Source: an uncultured Pelagibacteraceae bacterium
Lineage (GTDB): Bacteria; Pseudomonadota; Alphaproteobacteria; Pelagibacterales; Pelagibacteraceae
DNA: 64,000 bases
Direction of reading: 5' to 3'
Assembly: GCA_902596915.1 (NCBI GenBank)
Contig: CACJVQ010000005.1
Coordinates: 1 to 64,000 of the forward strand
Part shown: positions 20,404 to 31,014 of the stretch, piece after piece
How positions within the stretch are numbered: the stretch's first letter is position 1
How the letters are laid out: each line of letters begins with the position of its first letter
The notes under the pieces: generated by a model
What the model was told of the DNA's origin: nothing
Seen by the model: only the letters and a program-made list of their open reading frames with translations
Databases searched by the model: none
Position numbers and translations under genes: made by a program

Positions 20404-21784
20404 TTTAGGAAAAAACGAACTTATTCATTTTGTTGGCATTGGAGGAATAGGGATGAGTGGTTTAGCTTTAATTATGAACGGTTTAGGATACAAAGTTCAA
20501 GGTAGCGATATTACTAATAATCGAAATATTGAAAGATTGAGTGAAAAAAAAATAAAAGTATTCATCAAACATAAAAAAGAAAATATAAAAAATACTTCAA
20601 TGTTAGTGATTTCTTCGGCAATTAAAAAAAACAACCCTGAAGTAATAGAGGCAATGAAAAAAAATTTACCAATTTATACAAGAGGAGATATGTTGGGTCA
20701 TATTGTATCGTTTATGAGAAATGTTGTTGTAACTGGTTCACATGGAAAAACAACAACAACATCGTTGGTAGCAAGTATTTTTACATCAGGTAATTTAGAT
20801 CCAACTATTATTAATGGTGGTGTATTAAATTCATTTGGCAATTCTGCAAAATTAGGCAAAAGCAACTGGTGTGTAACTGAATCTGATGAATCAGATGGAA
20901 GCTTTTTAAAAATTCCATTTACATATTCTATCGCAACCAATTTAGACTCTGAACATTTAGATTTTTATAAAAATATAAATAATCTAAAAAAATGTTTTAC
21001 AAAATTTATAGAAAAAATACCATCTGTAGGTAAGGGTTTTGTATGTAATGACGATCAAAATCTTAAAAATATTATAAGAAAGACGAAAAATAAGAATTTT
21101 TATACATACGGTAAAGATAAAAAGTCAAATTTCCAAATAGTAAATGTAAAACAAACTTCTAATTTTTCTAGTTTTGATATTAAAATAAATATACCAAGCA
21201 AAAAAAAAATTATTAAAAGAATTAAGCTTCCAATGATAGGAATACATAACATTCGGAATGCAACAGCTGCAATTTCTTTAGCATTTACAATAGGATTGCC
21301 TGAAAAGTGTATCAAAACTGGACTATATAATTTTAAAGGTGTTCAGAGAAGGTTTTCTCATTTATTTGATCACAATAAGATAAGCTTTTATGATGATTAT
21401 GCCCATCATCCAACAGAAATAAGTTCAGTTTTAAGTGGTGTTGAAAAAGTTTACAAAAATAAAGAAATTGTCTGTGTTTTCCAACCGCACAGAATTTCAA
21501 GAGTAATGAGTTTGAAAAAAGAATTTTCAAAATGTTTTAAAAAAGCAGATACAGTTTTATTGTGTCCCATTTATACAGCTAATGAAAAATTAAGGCTTAA
21601 TTTTACATATCATTCCTTTGCAAAATTAATAATAAAAAATTCTAATGTCAGGTTAATACAAGTTGAAGATGAATTACAATTACAAAAGTTTATAAAACAG
21701 AATGTGTTTGGTAAAAAAATTTATATAGGAATGGGTGCAGGATCTATATCAAATTGGATGAAGAATTTGAAAAATATATTTTAA
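20393..21784 (+). CDS. murC: UDP-N-acetylmuramate--L-alanine ligase
   Basis: HFVGIGGIGMSGLA, VTGSHGKTTTTSL, DDYAHHPTEI. Confidence 0.97.
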   Translation: MKIDLGKNELIHFVGIGGIGMSGLALIMNGLGYKVQGSDITNNRNIERLSEKKIKVFIKHKKENIKNTSMLVISSAIKKNNPEVIEAMKKNLPIYTRGDMLGHIVSFMRNVVVTGSHGKTTTTSLVASIFTSGNLDPTIINGGVLNSFGNSAKLGKSNWCVTESDESDGSFLKIPFTYSIATNLDSEHLDFYKNINNLKKCFTKFIEKIPSVGKGFVCNDDQNLKNIIRKTKNKNFYTYGKDKKSNFQIVNVKQTSNFSSFDIKINIPSKKKIIKRIKLPMIGIHNIRNATAAISLAFTIGLPEKCIKTGLYNFKGVQRRFSHLFDHNKISFYDDYAHHPTEISSVLSGVEKVYKNKEIVCVFQPHRISRVMSLKKEFSKCFKKADTVLLCPIYTANEKLRLNFTYHSFAKLIIKNSNVRLIQVEDELQLQKFIKQNVFGKKIYIGMGAGSISNWMKNLKNIF

Positions 21785-22692
21785 TGGAAACTGAAGATAT
21801 AAAAAAATTAGCATTATCAATAGATGGAGATATTTTTTTTGATCAGAGTATAAAAAATCTTAATTGGTTTAATATTGGAGGGAAAACTAAAATTTTTTTT
21901 AAACCAAACTCTTTAAAAAGCTTAATTGAATATCTAAAACTATATGCTTTACGGGGTAAAATATTTATTTTAGGAAATGGTTCAAATGTGCTATTTGATG
22001 ATGATATATACAAAGGGACTATAATTAAGTTAGGAAAAAGTTTTTCAAATATTACTTTACTTAATAAAGAAACAATCATAGCTGGAGCAGGAGTGTCACA
22101 AAAAAAGGTTTCAGAATTTGCAAAAGATCACAATATCTCTGGGTTAGAATTTTTGTCATGCATTCCAGGGTCGATAGGAGGTGGCATTAGAATGAATTCT
22201 GGATGTTTTAAAAAAGAATTTAAAGATGCTCTTATATCTATCCAGCTAGTAGATTTTAAAGGTATTGTAAGAAGCATACCTGCAAATAAAATTAATTTTA
22301 ATTATCGGTCAATAGAATTGCCGAAAGATTTAATTTTTTTAAGTGCAACTTTTAAAGGCAAAGAAAAAAATAGCAAAGAAATAAATAATTATATGAATGA
22401 GTTAAATTTAATCAAAAATATGGCCCAACCAACTAAAATTAAAACAAGTGGTAGTACTTTTAAAAATCCCATTGATCAAACAGATAAAAAAGTTTGGGAG
22501 TTAATTAGATTAAGTGTACCTACTGGAACACACTACGGGGATGCAGTAATCTCTGAAAAACATGCTAATTTTTTTGTGAATAAAAAAAATGCAAAATCTG
22601 CAGATATGAAGTCACTAATTAACTTTGTCAAAAAAAAAGTAAAAGATAAGACTGGAGTTAAATTAGATCTAGAAATTGTGTTGGTCGAATAG
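21784..22692 (+). CDS. murB: UDP-N-acetylenolpyruvoylglucosamine reductase
   Basis: NWFNIGGKTK, LGNGSNVLFDD, IPGSIGGGIRMNSG; ATG at 21784 overlaps murC stop (TAATG). Confidence 0.95.
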   Translation: METEDIKKLALSIDGDIFFDQSIKNLNWFNIGGKTKIFFKPNSLKSLIEYLKLYALRGKIFILGNGSNVLFDDDIYKGTIIKLGKSFSNITLLNKETIIAGAGVSQKKVSEFAKDHNISGLEFLSCIPGSIGGGIRMNSGCFKKEFKDALISIQLVDFKGIVRSIPANKINFNYRSIELPKDLIFLSATFKGKEKNSKEINNYMNELNLIKNMAQPTKIKTSGSTFKNPIDQTDKKVWELIRLSVPTGTHYGDAVISEKHANFFVNKKNAKSADMKSLINFVKKKVKDKTGVKLDLEIVLVE

Positions 22693-23612
22693 TGGATAAA
22701 ATTTTAATATTAGCTGGAGGATATTCCAACGAAAGAGAGATTAGTTTAATAACAGCTAGAAGTGTTACTAGAGAGTTAAAAAAGAATAAGAAATACAAGC
22801 TTTTAACAATTGAGCCCAACGGGTACTTCATTAAAAAACTAAGAGAATTTAAGCCAAAATTGGTTTTAAATCTTTTACACGGTAGATATGGCGAAGATGG
22901 GTATATTCAGTCCATTCTTGAATCTGAAAAAATAAAATATACACATTCTGGAGTTTTATCCTCGTCTCTCGCAATTGATAAGGAAATATCAAAAAAAATA
23001 TTTATTAAGAATAAAATTCTCACGCCCTCATATTTCAAATTTATTTTTAAAAAAAATACTAATTACAAAAATATAATTAAAAAAATTGAAAAAAAGCTTA
23101 AATTCCCTGTAGTTCTTAAGCCTATCAACGAAGGCTCCAGTGTAGGAGTATATATAACTAACAAAAAAAATTTTATTTATAATTTAACAAAGCTAGAAAA
23201 GTTTAAAGAAATATTGATTGAGAAATATATTCCTGGAAGAGAAATCCAAGCAGCCGTTTTAGGGAAAAAGAAACTGGGCATAATAGAGTTAAAACCTAAA
23301 AGAAAATTTTATGATTATAAAGCAAAGTACAGCGCAAGTGCTAAAACTGAGCATATAATTCCAGTTAAAATAACTCATAAAAATTATAATAAAGTAAATT
23401 CAATAGCCATGAAAGCACACAATCTTTTAAAGTGCAGAGGTGTGTCAAGATCAGATTTCAGATTTTATAAAAATAAATTTTATTTGTTAGAACTAAATAC
23501 TCAGCCTGGCATGACTTCGCTGTCTTTAGTCCCAGAAATTGCAAATTATAATAATATTAGCTTTATACAACTTATAGAAGAAATAATGAAAGATGCCTCT
23601 ACAAACAAATAA
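22692..23612 (+). CDS. ddl: D-alanine--D-alanine ligase
   Basis: GTG start; GGYSNEREISLITARSV, HGRYGEDG, EINTQPGMT-like LELNTQPGMTSLS. Confidence 0.95.
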   Translation: MDKILILAGGYSNEREISLITARSVTRELKKNKKYKLLTIEPNGYFIKKLREFKPKLVLNLLHGRYGEDGYIQSILESEKIKYTHSGVLSSSLAIDKEISKKIFIKNKILTPSYFKFIFKKNTNYKNIIKKIEKKLKFPVVLKPINEGSSVGVYITNKKNFIYNLTKLEKFKEILIEKYIPGREIQAAVLGKKKLGIIELKPKRKFYDYKAKYSASAKTEHIIPVKITHKNYNKVNSIAMKAHNLLKCRGVSRSDFRFYKNKFYLLELNTQPGMTSLSLVPEIANYNNISFIQLIEEIMKDASTNK

Positions 23613-24288
23613 GTATAAACTTTACCTTTATTTATTTTTTTTTATTTTTTTGACTTCAATATTTAATTTTAAAATCTTAGATAATTATCAAGAAAAATTT
23701 AGCTTAAAGAAAATATATATTCATGGGTTATCTAATAATGAAAAACAAAATATTGAAATTGAACTTAATAAATTAAAAAATATAAACATTTTTAAATTGA
23801 CTGAAGATAGGGTTCTAAAAACACTAAAAAAATTTAATTTTTTAGAAAATATTTATGTAAATAAAGTAATACCATCAACAATAAACATTAATTTATCGAA
23901 AACACTCATTATTGGAAAAACATTAAGAAATGGAGAATATTTTTATATTGGAAAAAATGGAAAATTCATAAAATCTAATCAGCTGAATGAAACAATTAAT
24001 ATACCCTCAGTATTTGGAGAATTCAGAATTGAGGAATATATAGATTTACAAAATATATTAAGTGAGAATGAGGTGGATTTACAAAACATTGAAAAATATT
24101 TTTATTTTAAGAATAAAAGGTGGGACCTATTATTTTCAAATAAATTAACTTTAATGTTGCCTTCTCAAAATGTAGCTAAATCAATAAAAATTTATAAAAA
24201 ATTATTAGACAGTGATAATTTAATAAATAAAAAAATCGTTGATCTTAGAATAACAAATCAAATTATATTAACGAATTATAATGAATAA
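23593..24288 (+). CDS. ftsQ: FtsQ-like cell division protein
   Basis: N-terminal TM, POTRA-like region, position between ddl and ftsA. Confidence 0.8.
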   Translation: MPLQTNKYKLYLYLFFFIFLTSIFNFKILDNYQEKFSLKKIYIHGLSNNEKQNIEIELNKLKNINIFKLTEDRVLKTLKKFNFLENIYVNKVIPSTININLSKTLIIGKTLRNGEYFYIGKNGKFIKSNQLNETINIPSVFGEFRIEEYIDLQNILSENEVDLQNIEKYFYFKNKRWDLLFSNKLTLMLPSQNVAKSIKIYKKLLDSDNLINKKIVDLRITNQIILTNYNE

Positions 24289-25432
24289 CTTTGAAGCTGT
24301 TATAGATGTGGGATCTAAGAATTTAAAATTAGGTATTTTTAACAACGAGGATAAAAGTATTTATTCTTCTAAACAAAAGATTAATGATACTTTAGAAAAA
24401 TCATTAAATATTCTAGTAAGAGATGCAGAAAAATATTTATCTTCGCATATAGATGAGGTTATTGTTTTATATGATTCCCCGAAATATTATTCATTAGAAA
24501 TTTCTATTAAAAAAGTATTTGATTATAATACATCAATAAAAAAAATTTATAACGATCTAATACAGGAAGCCCATTTCTTAATTTCACAAAATAATTTTAA
24601 AGACCAAATAATACATCTAATAATTAATAATATTACTGTAGATGAAAAAAAAACTTTAGATAAAATTACTGATGATATCAAAATAAAATCTTTAGTATTA
24701 GAGATTAAATTTATTTGTTTAAATAAAATTTTAATTGAAAATATAACAAATAAGTTCAAAAATAATAATTTAAAAATATCAAATTTATATTGTACCAGTT
24801 ATGTAAAAATTCATTCTTATAAAAAGCAATTAATTTCTAAAGATTATCTGTATTTTATAGATATTGGTTTTGAAAGAAGTAGTGGTTTTATCTTCAATGA
24901 TAGCAAAATTGAATTCTTTAAATCAATACCTATTGGTGGTAATAATGTTACTAAAGATATTTCAAAAATTTTAAAATTAAGTCTAGAATATTCAGAGGAT
25001 TTAAAAATAAAATTTAATAGATCTGAAAATGACATTTCTTTTATTAAAAATTCTACTGATGAAACAAATCCCTTCAGCGAAACTATCGAAAAAAATATAT
25101 CCATTGATCTTTTGAAGCAAATAATTGTAGCCAGGTTAGATGAAATTATTGAACTATCTATTTTTGATAGTATGTCTGTTAAAAATTTAAATCCTCTTAC
25201 AAAACATAAATTAATAATTACTGGAGGAGGATCTAGGTTATTATCGAATAATTATAATTTGAGTATAAAAAAAATATTTGCTGAATTAGTCTCTTTTGAT
25301 GAAAATGATTCCCTGGTCTGCGAGACTGGTCTCAATTATCATAAAAGTAATGAAAGTTTTCACATAAAAACAAAAGAAAAATCTAAGAAATTAGGCTTTT
25401 TTGAGAAATTCTTTAACCTTTTTTCTAAATAA
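24281..25432 (+). CDS. ftsA: cell division protein FtsA
   Basis: AVIDVGSKNLKLGIF, FIDIGFERSSGFIF, ITGGGSRL; actin-like ATPase motifs. Confidence 0.88.
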   Translation: MNNFEAVIDVGSKNLKLGIFNNEDKSIYSSKQKINDTLEKSLNILVRDAEKYLSSHIDEVIVLYDSPKYYSLEISIKKVFDYNTSIKKIYNDLIQEAHFLISQNNFKDQIIHLIINNITVDEKKTLDKITDDIKIKSLVLEIKFICLNKILIENITNKFKNNNLKISNLYCTSYVKIHSYKKQLISKDYLYFIDIGFERSSGFIFNDSKIEFFKSIPIGGNNVTKDISKILKLSLEYSEDLKIKFNRSENDISFIKNSTDETNPFSETIEKNISIDLLKQIIVARLDEIIELSIFDSMSVKNLNPLTKHKLIITGGGSRLLSNNYNLSIKKIFAELVSFDENDSLVCETGLNYHKSNESFHIKTKEKSKKLGFFEKFFNLFSK

Positions 25433-25458
25433 TCGTATTTTACTGTAACATTACTTGA

Positions 25459-25484
25459 ATATTAAATTTTTTGTAATTTAATAT
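25459..25484. repeat. 10-bp perfect inverted repeat upstream of lpxC
   Basis: ATATTAAATT-TTTTGT-AATTTAATAT. Confidence 0.6.
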
Positions 25485-25493
25485 ATTTTCACC

Positions 25494-26417
25494 ATGTCAG
25501 TTCTCTCTCAATCAACTATTGCTAAAAAAGTATCTTTTTCAGGAGTTGGTATTCATACAGGCAACAAAGTCAAAATGAGTGTTTTGCCCTCTACTCCAAA
25601 TTCTGGAATAGTTTTTAAAAGAACTGATTTAAACCAAAACAATATTGTAATTCCAAATTTTGCAAATGTTAGTGATGCCACACTTTGTACAACGGTATCA
25701 AATCAATTTGGTATAAAAGTTTCCACAATTGAGCATCTTATGGCTGCTTTTTTAGGTTTAGGAATAGATAATGCAGTAGTAGAACTTGATTCGCAAGAGG
25801 TTCCTATTCTTGATGGTTCAGCAAGGGATTTTGTAAAAATTTTGAAAGATGCTGGCCTGAAAAATAGTGATGTTCCAATAAAATTAATAAAAATTAATAA
25901 TCATGTTGAATTAGAAGATGGAGATAAATATATTTCAATAGATAAATCAAACACAACTCTGGAAATTGAATTCGAGATTAATTATCAGAATAAAGTCATA
26001 AAAAGTCAAAAAAATAAAGTTAATGTATTTGAAGATAATTTAGACGATATTTTTAATTCAAGAACATTTTGTTTATATGAAGATATAGAAAAACTTCAAA
26101 AAATTGGTTTAGGCAAAGGTGGATCTCTAAAAAATGCGATTGTCGTTAAAGATGATAAAATATTAAATGAGAATGGATTAAGAAACGAAAATGAATTTGT
26201 AAATCATAAAATTCTTGACTGTATAGGAGACTTATATTTAACTGGTTACAGAACGATTGGGTCTATAAAATGTACTCATGGAGGACACAGCTTAACAAAC
26301 AAATTGCTTAGAAAAGTATTTAATGATACTAGAAATTATTCTCTAATTGAGATTAAAGGAAAAAACCTACCACATTCATTGTTAAATAATCGTCACAATC
26401 TAAAATCTATTGCTTAA
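25494..26417 (+). CDS. lpxC: UDP-3-O-acyl-N-acetylglucosamine deacetylase
   Basis: SGVGIHTGNKVKM, STIEHLMAAFLGLGIDN, EVPILDGSARDFV. Confidence 0.97.
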   Translation: MSVLSQSTIAKKVSFSGVGIHTGNKVKMSVLPSTPNSGIVFKRTDLNQNNIVIPNFANVSDATLCTTVSNQFGIKVSTIEHLMAAFLGLGIDNAVVELDSQEVPILDGSARDFVKILKDAGLKNSDVPIKLIKINNHVELEDGDKYISIDKSNTTLEIEFEINYQNKVIKSQKNKVNVFEDNLDDIFNSRTFCLYEDIEKLQKIGLGKGGSLKNAIVVKDDKILNENGLRNENEFVNHKILDCIGDLYLTGYRTIGSIKCTHGGHSLTNKLLRKVFNDTRNYSLIEIKGKNLPHSLLNNRHNLKSIA

Positions 26418-26455
26418 AAATTAGAAATTTAAAAATATTCTGATAAAATTTCTAA

Positions 26456-27295
26456 ATGAAAATATTTAATTTTTTAATAATTGTTTTAATATTTATCAGT
26501 TTAGCTTCGTGCTCAAAGAAAGAAAAAAAAATATCATTGATTAAGGAAGACAACTTAGAAATGCAAATGATTGAGGCTTATAATGAAGGATTAAAAGAAT
26601 TTAACAGAGGAGATATTTTTTTTGCTGCTAAAAAATTTAATGAGGTTGAACTTTTATATCCTCAATCTGCATGGGCTCCGAGATCAACTTTGATGGCAGC
26701 ATATGTTTATTATTCTCAACTATATTTTAATGATGCAATCATTGAGCTAGAACGTTTTTTGGATAAATATAAAAATCATAAAAACACAGACTATGCTTAT
26801 TACTTATTAGCTGTTTGTCATTATAATCAGATAGTAGATGAAAAAAAAGATTTAGGTGAAATACTAAAAGCTAAAACTTATTTTCAGATTATTATAAAAG
26901 ATTTTCCATCGACTGATTTTGCGGAGGATTCCATGTTTAAACTTGAATTAATTGAGGAAATCTTGGCGTCAAAAGAGTTATATTTAGCAAACTATTATTT
27001 AGATAGAGAAAAATGGATACCAGCAATGAATAGATTTAAAAAAATAGTGAATGATTATGATACCACTATTTATATCGAAGAAGCTTTATATAGATTGGTT
27101 GAATTAAACTATAAATTAGGTTTAACAGATGAGGCCCAAAAATACGCAGCAGTCCTTGGTTATAATTATCAATCTAGTGAATGGTATGATAGCTCCTATA
27201 AAATTTTAAATAGAAACTATAAAAAATTGAATATTAAAAAAGATATGGAAAAAGAAAAATCGTTATTAAAAAGATTTAAAGATTTATTTAAATAA
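26456..27295 (+). CDS. bamD: outer membrane assembly lipoprotein BamD/ComL
   Basis: Lipobox LASCSKK, YNEGLKEFNRGDIFFAAKKFNEVELLYPQSAWAPRS TPR repeats. Confidence 0.92.
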   Translation: MKIFNFLIIVLIFISLASCSKKEKKISLIKEDNLEMQMIEAYNEGLKEFNRGDIFFAAKKFNEVELLYPQSAWAPRSTLMAAYVYYSQLYFNDAIIELERFLDKYKNHKNTDYAYYLLAVCHYNQIVDEKKDLGEILKAKTYFQIIIKDFPSTDFAEDSMFKLELIEEILASKELYLANYYLDREKWIPAMNRFKKIVNDYDTTIYIEEALYRLVELNYKLGLTDEAQKYAAVLGYNYQSSEWYDSSYKILNRNYKKLNIKKDMEKEKSLLKRFKDLFK

Positions 27296-27303
27296 TTAAA
27301 AAA

Positions 27304-29316
27304 ATGAAGGAAAGCGAAATTATAAATAATTATTTAAAAAAAATTAATGAGCTTAAAAAACACAACAAACTTTATTTCGAAGATAGTTCTCCAATTATAT
27401 CTGATAAGGATTATGATAAAATCAAAAAAGATATATTAAACTTAGAAAAAAAATTTTCATACTTAAAAGATGCCTCTTCCCCGTCTATTTCTTTAGGTTT
27501 TACCCCTTCTAAAAATTTTATAAAATCTAAACACAGAGTTAAAATGCTGTCTTTATCAAATGCTTTTGATACTCAGGACTTAGAAAATTTTGAGAAGAAA
27601 ATATTTAATTACTTAAATAAAAAAATTGAACTCGAGTACAGCGTAGAACCAAAGATAGATGGAATTTCAGCTTCATTAACTTACAAGAATGGTTCGTTGA
27701 TTATGGGTACATCTAGGGGTGATGGAACAACAGGCGAGGTCATAACCGAAAATTTAAAAACAATTAAAGATATACCCCAGAAAATAACTTCTAAGGATTT
27801 TCCGAAAGATATAGATATAAGGGGTGAAGTTTTTATTAAAAAAGGTGAATTTGATAAATTAAAAAATGATTTTGCAAATCCTAGAAATGCGGCTTCAGGA
27901 TCCTTAAGACAAAAAAATCCAAATGAGACTAAAAAAATTCCACTTAATTTTGTTGCTTATACTTACGGTTATTTTGAAAGTGACAAAATAAGAAAACAAT
28001 CAGATTTTTTAAACTTCTTACAAAGATGGGGTTTTAAGACAAATGAACATAATAAAATTCTAAACAGTATAGATGATTTAAGAAATTTTCATAAAAAATT
28101 TGAAAAAGAAAGATTTGATTTAGAATACGATGTTGATGGTTTAGTTTATAAAATAAATAGTCTCGAACTTCAAAAAAGATTAGGATTTACTGCAAATTCT
28201 CCAAGATGGGCAATTGCCCATAAATTTTCTGCAGATAGCGCATTTTCTAAAATAATAGACATAAATATTCAGGTTGGCAGAACAGGTGCTTTAACACCTG
28301 TAGCAAGAATAAAACCAGTAAATATTGGTGGTGTAGTAGTTTCTAATGCAACACTCCATAATGAAGATGAAATTATTAGAAAAGATATAAGAATTAGTGA
28401 TACTGTAAAAATTGAGAGAGCAGGGGACGTTATTCCTCATGTTATACTTGTCGATTTAAAAAAAAGAAATAAAAAGTCAAAAAAATTCAACTTTCCTTTA
28501 ACCTGCCCCTCCTGTGGTTCTGAAACAATTAAAGAATTTAATAAGATCACAAAAAAATATGATGCTGTAAGAAGATGTACAAATGAGGGTTATCAGTGTG
28601 AAAAAATAGCTATAGAAAAAATTAAACATTTTATATCAAAAGAGGCACTCAATATTGATGGTCTAGGAAAAAAAGTAGTAGAAAAGTTCTGGGATCTTAA
28701 ATTAATAAGATTTCCACAAGATATTTTTAATTTAGATTATACTCAAATTTCTAAATTGGAAGGTTGGGGCGATCTTTCAGTTTCAAATTTAAAGTTTTCA
28801 ATAGATCAATCAAAAAAAGTTTCTTTAGATAAATTTCTTTATTCTATCGGCATTAGGCATATTGGCATAGAGAATGCAAAATTGTTGGCAGAATATACAA
28901 AATCAATATCAAACTTTTTAAGTTTTATTAAAAATAAAAAAATTGATGAATTTTTAAATATAGACGGAATAGGAGATACTCAAATTAATTCCTTAAAAAA
29001 ATTTTTTGATAATAAATCTAATTATAAAATAATTGAAAAACTATCTTCCATACTAAATATTTCTGATTTAAAATTAAATAAGAATGGTAAACTATTATAT
29101 AATACATTTATGTTTACTGGGAAATTATCAAACATGAGTAGAGCTGAAGCAAAATCTTTAATTGAAGAAAATTCAGGATCAGTTGTAAGTTCTGTTAATA
29201 AAAAATTAAAATATTTAATAATTGGCGAAAAACCTACAAACAGAAAAGTGGAACAAGCTAAAGAGCTGGGTATTAAAATTTTATCTGAAAAAGAATGGCT
29301 TAATTTACTAAATTAA
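27304..29316 (+). CDS. ligA: NAD-dependent DNA ligase
   Basis: YSVEPKIDGISASLTYKNG, Zn finger CPSCGSETI, HhH and BRCT domains. Confidence 0.97.
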   Translation: MKESEIINNYLKKINELKKHNKLYFEDSSPIISDKDYDKIKKDILNLEKKFSYLKDASSPSISLGFTPSKNFIKSKHRVKMLSLSNAFDTQDLENFEKKIFNYLNKKIELEYSVEPKIDGISASLTYKNGSLIMGTSRGDGTTGEVITENLKTIKDIPQKITSKDFPKDIDIRGEVFIKKGEFDKLKNDFANPRNAASGSLRQKNPNETKKIPLNFVAYTYGYFESDKIRKQSDFLNFLQRWGFKTNEHNKILNSIDDLRNFHKKFEKERFDLEYDVDGLVYKINSLELQKRLGFTANSPRWAIAHKFSADSAFSKIIDINIQVGRTGALTPVARIKPVNIGGVVVSNATLHNEDEIIRKDIRISDTVKIERAGDVIPHVILVDLKKRNKKSKKFNFPLTCPSCGSETIKEFNKITKKYDAVRRCTNEGYQCEKIAIEKIKHFISKEALNIDGLGKKVVEKFWDLKLIRFPQDIFNLDYTQISKLEGWGDLSVSNLKFSIDQSKKVSLDKFLYSIGIRHIGIENAKLLAEYTKSISNFLSFIKNKKIDEFLNIDGIGDTQINSLKKFFDNKSNYKIIEKLSSILNISDLKLNKNGKLLYNTFMFTGKLSNMSRAEAKSLIEENSGSVVSSVNKKLKYLIIGEKPTNRKVEQAKELGIKILSEKEWLNLLN

Positions 29317-31014
29317 TTTAGCTAACCATTTTTTTTCATTTTTATTCAAAAATGGTGAAATATTATTGTAAACATCAAAGTGATATTTAAATAAATAATT
29401 CTTTTCTTTTTTAGTAAGCATTTTAAAATTAATTAGGTCTTTATCGATTGGTGCCATTGTCAAATTTTCGAATAAAAGCTTTGATTTTATTTTTTTAATA
29501 AAAACTAAATTTTCAATTCTTATTCCAAAATCATTTTTTTTATAAAAGCCAGGTTCATTACTTAAAACCATACCTTCTTTTAATTTTACATAGTTATTTT
29601 TCGATATACCTTGTGGTCCTTCATGAACATTAAGAAATGCTCCTACTCCATGACCAGTACCATGACGATAATCAAGTCCAACTGAATTGAGGCTTTTTCT
29701 GGCAATTTTATCAATATTGTGCCCATTCACCACTTTTTTTATATCTGTTGAGGCAACAGCAATATGACCTTTCAGAACCCTTGTGAATATATCTTTAATT
29801 TTATTTGAAACTTTGGAAAAACATAATGTTCTTGTTACATCAGTGGTACCCCATTTGTATTGACCTCCAGAGTCGAGAAGTAACAATTCATTTTTTTTTA
29901 ATTTTCTGTTTGAAAATTTATCTGATCTATAATGTATGATCGCTCCATTTGGCCCAGATCCTGCGATTGTATCAAAACTTGGATATAAATAATTTTTACT
30001 TTTTTTTCTAAAACTCTCTAATTTTTTTTCAATTTTACTCTCCGTAAGATTTTTTAATTTACAATTTTTTATCCAATATAAAAATTTTGTTAAAGCTACA
30101 CCATCTTCAATATGTGAATTAACCATATTTTTAATCTCAATTTTATTCTTTAAAGATTTTAAATCATAAATAGGGTCTTCTCTGTCAATTATTTTAAACT
30201 TATAGCTGATTAAGCTTTCCTCAAAAACAGAACAAGATTTACTATCAATACAAAAATTTCCATTTTTTAACCTTACTAAGCAATTTAAAATATTACTTTC
30301 TTTTAAAAATTGTATTTTTAATTTTTTAAGACTTAATTTAATTTTATTTATTTTGCTTTGATTTGAAAAAAAATAAATTTGTTTTTCTTTTGTTATGATT
30401 AGTTTACAATTAGCGATAGGAGAATTTGGAAGATCTCTACCTCTTATATTTAGAAGCCAACAAATATTTTCACTTGAGCTTATATATGTATAATCAATTT
30501 TCTTTTTTTTCATAATCTTAATTAATCGACCTATTTTTTTATTTACACTTTCACCTGCTACATCCGGATATAAGCTAAAAAAAGGATAATTATTTTTATT
30601 TTTTCTTTCACTTTTAAATTTAAAATTTAAAGGAACTAAGTTGTAATTATCTCCAAAATATTTATTAAGGGTTTCCCATGTAAAAAGATCTGGATCAAAT
30701 CCAATTTTAATTTGTTTCTTAAAAATATCTTTAGGCCATATATTCGGAACTTCACAAATTTTAAATTTTTTTCCCGACTCTTTTTCAGCTTGGATAGTAT
30801 ATCTACCATCAACGAATAAATAATTCTTACTTTTTAGGAAAATTGCAAATCCTGCAGAACCTGAGAAATTTGTAATTAATTTTAGGTGGTTTGTTTTAGA
30901 ATACTCAGTAAAATAATTGTCATTTTTCGGTAAGATATATCCATCTAAATTATTTGATAAAATAATATTATTTATTTCAGTACTCATTTTAATTTTTTTT
31001 GATAGCGTATCCAC
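29308..31014 (-). CDS. pepP: M24 family Xaa-Pro aminopeptidase
   Basis: DSGGQYKWGTTDVTRT, GHGVGAFLNVHEGPQGI, MVLSNEPGFYKKNDFGIRIENLV. Confidence 0.9.
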   Translation of the reverse strand: MDTLSKKIKMSTEINNIILSNNLDGYILPKNDNYFTEYSKTNHLKLITNFSGSAGFAIFLKSKNYLFVDGRYTIQAEKESGKKFKICEVPNIWPKDIFKKQIKIGFDPDLFTWETLNKYFGDNYNLVPLNFKFKSERKNKNNYPFFSLYPDVAGESVNKKIGRLIKIMKKKKIDYTYISSSENICWLLNIRGRDLPNSPIANCKLIITKEKQIYFFSNQSKINKIKLSLKKLKIQFLKESNILNCLVRLKNGNFCIDSKSCSVFEESLISYKFKIIDREDPIYDLKSLKNKIEIKNMVNSHIEDGVALTKFLYWIKNCKLKNLTESKIEKKLESFRKKSKNYLYPSFDTIAGSGPNGAIIHYRSDKFSNRKLKKNELLLLDSGGQYKWGTTDVTRTLCFSKVSNKIKDIFTRVLKGHIAVASTDIKKVVNGHNIDKIARKSLNSVGLDYRHGTGHGVGAFLNVHEGPQGISKNNYVKLKEGMVLSNEPGFYKKNDFGIRIENLVFIKKIKSKLLFENLTMAPIDKDLINFKMLTKKEKNYLFKYHFDVYNNISPFLNKNEKKWLAKLI

